Assembly: GCA_012689375.1 (NCBI GenBank)
Contig: JAAZLO010000021.1
Coordinates: 1-64,000 of the forward strand
Direction: 5' to 3'
DNA: 64,000 nt
Source: Bacillota bacterium
GTDB lineage: Bacteria > Bacillota > SHA-98 > UBA4971
The translations under genes and the position numbers were made by a program. The notes beneath the pieces were generated by a model, which made no database searches, was not told where the DNA came from, and saw only the letters and a program-made list of their open reading frames with translations. Below are positions 60,084 through 64,000 of the stretch, in pieces; within the stretch, counting starts at the first letter, position 1; each line of letters begins with the position of its first letter.

Positions 60084-61949
60084 ATGGAAATAGATTTGAA
60101 GCTGCTTGAAAGGCTTTTGGTTAATGTTGAGAAGCCAATACGTTACGTCGGCGGTGAATGGAATGCCATAAAAAAAGATCATGATTGTGTTGATGTCAGT
60201 GTACTGCTGGCTTTTCCCGACACATATGAAATCGGTATGTCCCACCTTGGGCTGAGAATCCTATATTCAATTCTTAATAAACGAAATGATGTTGCGTGTG
60301 AAAGAACATTTATGCCGTGGATTGATATGTATAAAGCTATGACAGATGCAGGTATTCCTTTGTATTCTCTGGAATCTCGTATTCCCGCCGGGGAATTTGA
60401 TATTATTGGTTTTAGCCTCCAATATGAGCTTTCATATACCAATGTTTTAGCCATGCTAGATCTCGCAGATATTCCCTTGTTTTCCACAAACAGGTCTGAA
60501 AGTGATCCACTGGTAATTGCAGGGGGCCCGTGCGTGTATAATCCGGAACCAATTGCAGATTTTATGGACGCTATTCTTATCGGTGAAGGGGAGGAGGCAA
60601 TAGAGGAGATTATCGATGTCTGTAAGGAAGTTAAAGGAAAGCGTCTTTCACGCAAAGAGATGCTAAAAGAGTATGCTGTCATACCCGGTATTTATGTGCC
60701 TTCATTCTATAAAGTACATTATTATCCCGGCGGAAACATAAAGAGTATTGAGCCTGAGAATTCTGTTGCGCAGTATCCTGTGAAGAAAAGGGCAATAAAA
60801 GATTTAAGTCAAATCCATTACCCTGATGATATAATTGTGCCTAATACGGAGATTATTCATGATCGTGCCGTCCTTGAGATATTTCGCGGGTGTACAAGGG
60901 GATGTCGTTTTTGTCAGGCGGGAATGATATACAGGCCTGTCAGGGAACGTCAGCCTAATAGTATTATTGGCCTTGCGGAACGGCTTTTGGATAACACTGG
61001 TTATGATGAAGTTTCGCTGATGTCACTTTCAAGTGCGGATTATCCGTATATTTATGAGGTTTGTAAGGATCTGCTTGATAAATACAAAAATCAAGGAATC
61101 TCCATAAGTCTCCCGTCTCTCCGTGTTGATTCGTTTTCCGTTGAACTTGCAAAAGAAGTCCAAAGGGGAAAAAGAACAGGTTTAACTTTTGCGCCTGAGG
61201 CCGGCACAGAAAGACTCAGGAACGTAATCAATAAAGGAGTAACTTATGATGATTTAATTACTGCAGCTACCCATGTATTTTCTGAGGGGTGGCATAGTCT
61301 CAAGCTTTATTTTATGATCGGTTTGCCTACTGAAACTCAGGATGATGTTTCGGGAATCGTTGATATGGCTATGGAGACATTAGCACGTGGCAGAAGTGAA
61401 CTCAAAAAAGCGGGGATTAAGAAGAGGCCGGAGATAACCGTAAGTGTCGGATCTTTTGTACCAAAGGCTCATACGCCTTTTCAATGGCAACCACAAATGC
61501 CTAGGGAGGAACTTATCGAAAAGCAAGTATATCTTAAGAAACACCTTCGTGCCAGGGGGCTTAGGCTTACTTGGCATGATGTCAATGCCAGTTTTTTAGA
61601 AGCAGTTTTATCCAGGGGATCAAGAAGGCTAAGCCGGGTTATTGAGTATGCTTACCATCAAGGATGCAAATTTGATTCGTGGGATTCTGAGCTACGTTTT
61701 GATAAATGGATGGATGGATTCCAAGCAGCCGATATCTCTCCGGAATTCTATGGGAATACTAAGTGGGAATACGATCGTATACTACCATGGGATCATATTA
61801 ATTCAGGGGTATCAAAAGAATTTTTAATGCGCGAGGCGGAACAAGCACTGCATGGTATGTTTACACCTGACTGCCGATTAGGGCAGTGCCCTGATTGCGG
61901 GGTCTGTAAACACTTGGGGATTTTGCCAAAAACTACGTCCAAAACTTGA
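60084..61949 (+). CDS. Radical SAM protein with B12-binding-like N-domain (TIGR03960-type)
   Basis: 621 residues. An N-terminal B12-binding-like region (about 35-190; VDVSVLLAFPDTYEIGMSHLG) precedes a radical SAM core with CTRGCRFCQ binding the [4Fe-4S]-SAM cluster, TFAPEAGTERLR and FMIGLPTETQDD. The C-terminus has a cysteine group, CRLGQCPDCGVCKH. Function is not established; in many Firmicutes it is always paired with the DUF2344 protein and rng, as here, which has led to suggestions of an RNA-modifying role. ATG 60084 is the start. Confidence 0.9.
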   Translation: MEIDLKLLERLLVNVEKPIRYVGGEWNAIKKDHDCVDVSVLLAFPDTYEIGMSHLGLRILYSILNKRNDVACERTFMPWIDMYKAMTDAGIPLYSLESRIPAGEFDIIGFSLQYELSYTNVLAMLDLADIPLFSTNRSESDPLVIAGGPCVYNPEPIADFMDAILIGEGEEAIEEIIDVCKEVKGKRLSRKEMLKEYAVIPGIYVPSFYKVHYYPGGNIKSIEPENSVAQYPVKKRAIKDLSQIHYPDDIIVPNTEIIHDRAVLEIFRGCTRGCRFCQAGMIYRPVRERQPNSIIGLAERLLDNTGYDEVSLMSLSSADYPYIYEVCKDLLDKYKNQGISISLPSLRVDSFSVELAKEVQRGKRTGLTFAPEAGTERLRNVINKGVTYDDLITAATHVFSEGWHSLKLYFMIGLPTETQDDVSGIVDMAMETLARGRSELKKAGIKKRPEITVSVGSFVPKAHTPFQWQPQMPREELIEKQVYLKKHLRARGLRLTWHDVNASFLEAVLSRGSRRLSRVIEYAYHQGCKFDSWDSELRFDKWMDGFQAADISPEFYGNTKWEYDRILPWDHINSGVSKEFLMREAEQALHGMFTPDCRLGQCPDCGVCKHLGILPKTTSKT

Positions 61950-61963
61950 ACGGGGGTAATAAT

Positions 61964-62695
61964 TTGGGCCCTTCCCGAAGAATTCGGTATGAATATGAAG
62001 CCCCGGTTTGTATTTGGAGAATCCGTATAACAAAAACCGGCATTACAAAGTATATGTCCCATTTAGATTTCATAAGGACTGTGGAAAGATCAGCGAGGCG
62101 GGCAGGGTTACCTCTTACGTTATCAGGTGGGTTTAATCCCCGTCCCCGAATGTCTTTTTCTCCGGCTTTGCCTGTGGGTGTATCAAGTCATTCTGAATTT
62201 GTCGATCTTTTTCTCAAGGAATCCGTAGATATCGATGTGGCATCCTGGAAGTTAAATAAATCCTTCCCTTCCGGGATAAGGGTTATCGCCTCACGGATTC
62301 TTTCCCCGAATGTATCTGCTCTTTCAGCTGTTATTGAGGCTGCATCGTACAGATTGGCCTTGCATGCCGAGGTAAAAATAGATCCCGGTAGTATTGCAAA
62401 GGCTGTTACTGAAATTTTATCGGAAGATTCCATCGAGATTGTGCGTACAACGCCTAAGGGTACCCGAAGGATTAACTTGCGTCCGTTAATCTATGATATA
62501 CGGACAGAGCCAGAAAACTTGCCTCTGTCTGTTTATTCCGTTGTTGCTTCAGGCTCATCAGGGAATGTAAGAATATTAGATTTGGCTGATATTATCCTTA
62601 AATTTGCCGGAATCCGGAATAACGGTGTTTTCATGGATATTACCCGAGAGGGCCTTTATAAATTTTGCAATGAATCATTATGTTTGCCCTGGTGA
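61964..62695 (+). CDS. DUF2344 / TIGR03936 family protein
   Basis: 243 residues. It opens with WRIRITKTGITKYMSHLDFIRTVERSARRAGLPL (first part WRIRITKTGITKYMSHLDFI is the family mark) and GGFNPRPRMSFSPALPVGVSS. In some genomes it is fused to the C-terminus of the radical SAM protein encoded just before, strong evidence of joint action. The product is uncharacterised. The start TTG 61964 is six bases after GGGGGT; the ORF track's TTG 61946 overlaps the previous stop. Confidence 0.88.
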   Translation: MGPSRRIRYEYEAPVCIWRIRITKTGITKYMSHLDFIRTVERSARRAGLPLTLSGGFNPRPRMSFSPALPVGVSSHSEFVDLFLKESVDIDVASWKLNKSFPSGIRVIASRILSPNVSALSAVIEAASYRLALHAEVKIDPGSIAKAVTEILSEDSIEIVRTTPKGTRRINLRPLIYDIRTEPENLPLSVYSVVASGSSGNVRILDLADIILKFAGIRNNGVFMDITREGLYKFCNESLCLPW

Positions 62696-62759
62696 ATATT
62701 GCTATGTTTTGAATGTTGGTATTTTCCCCATTGGGGACTTATTTGAGGAGTGAGGACGA

Positions 62760-64000
62760 GTGTCCAAAGAGATTGTTGTTAGCATTGGGCCGGGCGAAAC
62801 CCGTGCCGCCGTTGTAGAAAACGGCAGGCTGGAGGAAGTATATATTGAAAGATCAGCCCACCAGAGACATGTTGGTAATATATATAAGGGTAAGGTTAAA
62901 AATGTGCTCCCCGGTATGCAGGCGGCTTTTGTAGATATAGGCCTTGAACGAAATGCTTTTCTTTATGTTGATGATGCATTGAAAGCCAGGGAAACACAAT
63001 ATGATGATGTTGATATAGAAGATTTAAAAGCACTTTCGATCAGGGATATTCTCAAAGAAAATCAGGATGTTATTGTTCAGGTTACGAAAGAGCCTATAGG
63101 TACAAAAGGGGCCAGAGTAGTCACTCAGGTTACTTTGCCCGGTAGGAATGTGGTGCTTATGCCTACTGTGGATTACGTAGGGGTAAGCAGACGAATCACA
63201 GATGATAATGAAAGAACCAGATTAAAAGCAGGTGCAAGCAAAGCCAAACCCAGGGGATGTGGTGTTATTGTTCGTACTGCGGCAGAAGGTAAGAAGGAAA
63301 ATGAAATCAGTTCCGAAATTAAATTTTTAGTTAAGCTATGGCGACGAATAAAACAAAAAGCGCGTCGGGTAGCCGCCCCCAGCCTTTTGCATCGGGATTA
63401 TAACTTAATATACAGGATCATGAGGGATCTTTTATCCGAAGACGTCGACGCCTTTATCATTGATAATAAAAGGGAGTTTTTGAAGGCCGAAGATATTATA
63501 GAAATGATGTCCCCAAAATTAAGAAGGAAATTAAAACTTTATCGGAATGAGACTCCTATTTTAGAAGCCTACGGTATTGAAAGTGAAATTGAAAAGGCTT
63601 TGCACCGTAAAGTGTGGTTATCATGCGGGGGGTACATTATTTTCGATGAAACTGAGGCCTTGACAAGTATTGATGTGAACACCGGCCGTTATACCGGTAC
63701 AATAAATCTCCAAGATACTGTTTTAAAAACTAACCTCGAGGCAGCCAGTGCAATAGCCCACCAATTAAGGTTGAGAAATATTGGTGGAATCATTATTATT
63801 GATTTTATAGATATGGATTCCGCGGAAGCCCGGGAAGAAGTTGCAAAACGGCTTGAGGAAGAATTAAAAAAAGATAAGACTAAGGCAACAGTCCTCGGTT
63901 TTACTCACCTTGGTCTTCTGGAGATGACACGTAAAAAAACCCGGCCGGGACTCCGGGAGGCCCTCACGAGATCTTGTCCGTACTGTGATGGGAAAGGAAT
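62760..64000 (+). CDS. rng: Ribonuclease E/G family protein (cut by window end)
   Basis: Not in the ORF track because no stop falls within the window. From GTG 62760 (with GAGGAGTGAGG upstream) 413 codons are open to the end. The protein begins SKEIVVSIGPGETRAAVVENGRL, has an S1-like domain (VGNIYKGKVKNVLPGMQAAFVDIGLERNAFL region), and the catalytic DNase I-like domain with SIDVNTG and IIIDFIDMDS supplying the metal-binding aspartates. The last residues, CPYCDGKG, are the zinc-link that joins protomers. It is an endoribonuclease for rRNA or mRNA processing. The length will decide between RNase G and a longer E-type. Confidence 0.94.
   Translation, partial: MSKEIVVSIGPGETRAAVVENGRLEEVYIERSAHQRHVGNIYKGKVKNVLPGMQAAFVDIGLERNAFLYVDDALKARETQYDDVDIEDLKALSIRDILKENQDVIVQVTKEPIGTKGARVVTQVTLPGRNVVLMPTVDYVGVSRRITDDNERTRLKAGASKAKPRGCGVIVRTAAEGKKENEISSEIKFLVKLWRRIKQKARRVAAPSLLHRDYNLIYRIMRDLLSEDVDAFIIDNKREFLKAEDIIEMMSPKLRRKLKLYRNETPILEAYGIESEIEKALHRKVWLSCGGYIIFDETEALTSIDVNTGRYTGTINLQDTVLKTNLEAASAIAHQLRLRNIGGIIIIDFIDMDSAEAREEVAKRLEEELKKDKTKATVLGFTHLGLLEMTRKKTRPGLREALTRSCPYCDGKG

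Noticed and set aside
1-64000. CRISPR arrays, tRNA or rRNA genes, insertion sequences, prophage
   Set aside because: No regular direct repeats, cloverleaf sequences, transposase or phage proteins were seen on either strand.

Overview
This window reads as about 64 kb of chromosome from an anaerobic, endospore-forming Firmicute of the Clostridia type (Peptococcaceae-like). The evidence is a Gram-positive gene order (topA-trmFO-xerC-hslV-hslU-codY; rpsB-tsf-pyrH-frr-uppS-cdsA; maf-radC-mreBCD-min-rodA-spoIVFB), sporulation genes (a Ger receptor operon, SpoIVFB, an alpha/beta-type small acid-soluble spore protein), a T-box leader, and strong Shine-Dalgarno sites with many TTG and GTG starts. Rnf, an Nfn-type transhydrogenase, formyl-THF synthetase, NuoE/NuoF-like proteins and an [FeFe]-hydrogenase-like protein point to an acetogenic, syntrophic or fermentative anaerobe. 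No tRNA, rRNA, CRISPR, insertion sequence or prophage gene was recognised. A few genes run on the minus strand: the ger operon and the spore-protein gene.

Layout. 1-10.9 kb: rnhB (cut by the window edge), yraN, comM-like, dprA, topA, trmFO, xerC, hslV, hslU, codY. 10.9-15.3 kb (minus): gerA-gerB-gerC and a 59-residue membrane protein missed by the ORF track. 15.4-25.4 kb: a strong promoter and structured leader, then rpsB, tsf, pyrH, frr, a small ferredoxin, uppS, cdsA, ytvI-like, dxr, rseP, ispG and a glycosyltransferase. 25.5-31.2 kb: a valine T-box leader, valS, folC fused to a P-loop ATPase, and a SPOR-domain protein. 31.2-35.6 kb: a signalling-type cassette made of two DRTGG proteins, an RsbW-like ATPase, an [FeFe]-hydrogenase-like protein with sensory-type active-site substitutions, a PHP phosphoesterase, a second ATPase and an RseC-like protein. 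35.6-43.0 kb: a Rex operator, a [2Fe-2S] protein, nuoE, nuoF, rex, nfnA, nfnB, fhs. 43.1-48.3 kb: rnfCDGEAB. 48.4-48.6 kb (minus): spore-protein gene. 48.7-64 kb: apbE, maf, radC, mreBCD, PBP2, minCDE, rodA, a mini-SpoIVFA candidate, spoIVFB, a radical-SAM/DUF2344 pair and rng (cut by the end).

How it fits together. The 31-49 kb stretch is a redox island. Rex would read NADH/NAD+ and control the nuoEF-rex operon. Nfn couples NADH, NADPH and ferredoxin. Rnf couples ferredoxin oxidation to an ion gradient, and ApbE supplies the covalent FMN that RnfG and RnfD need. Fhs feeds one-carbon units into folate, and FolC polyglutamylates that folate. The hydrogenase-like protein keeps the four cysteines of the H-cluster cubane but lacks the proton-transfer cysteine, and it sits among regulatory domains, so it is more likely a redox or hydrogen sensor than a bulk catalyst. 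That cassette is the best candidate here for an incompletely described system. The last 15 kb is a cell-shape, division and sporulation-proteolysis block.
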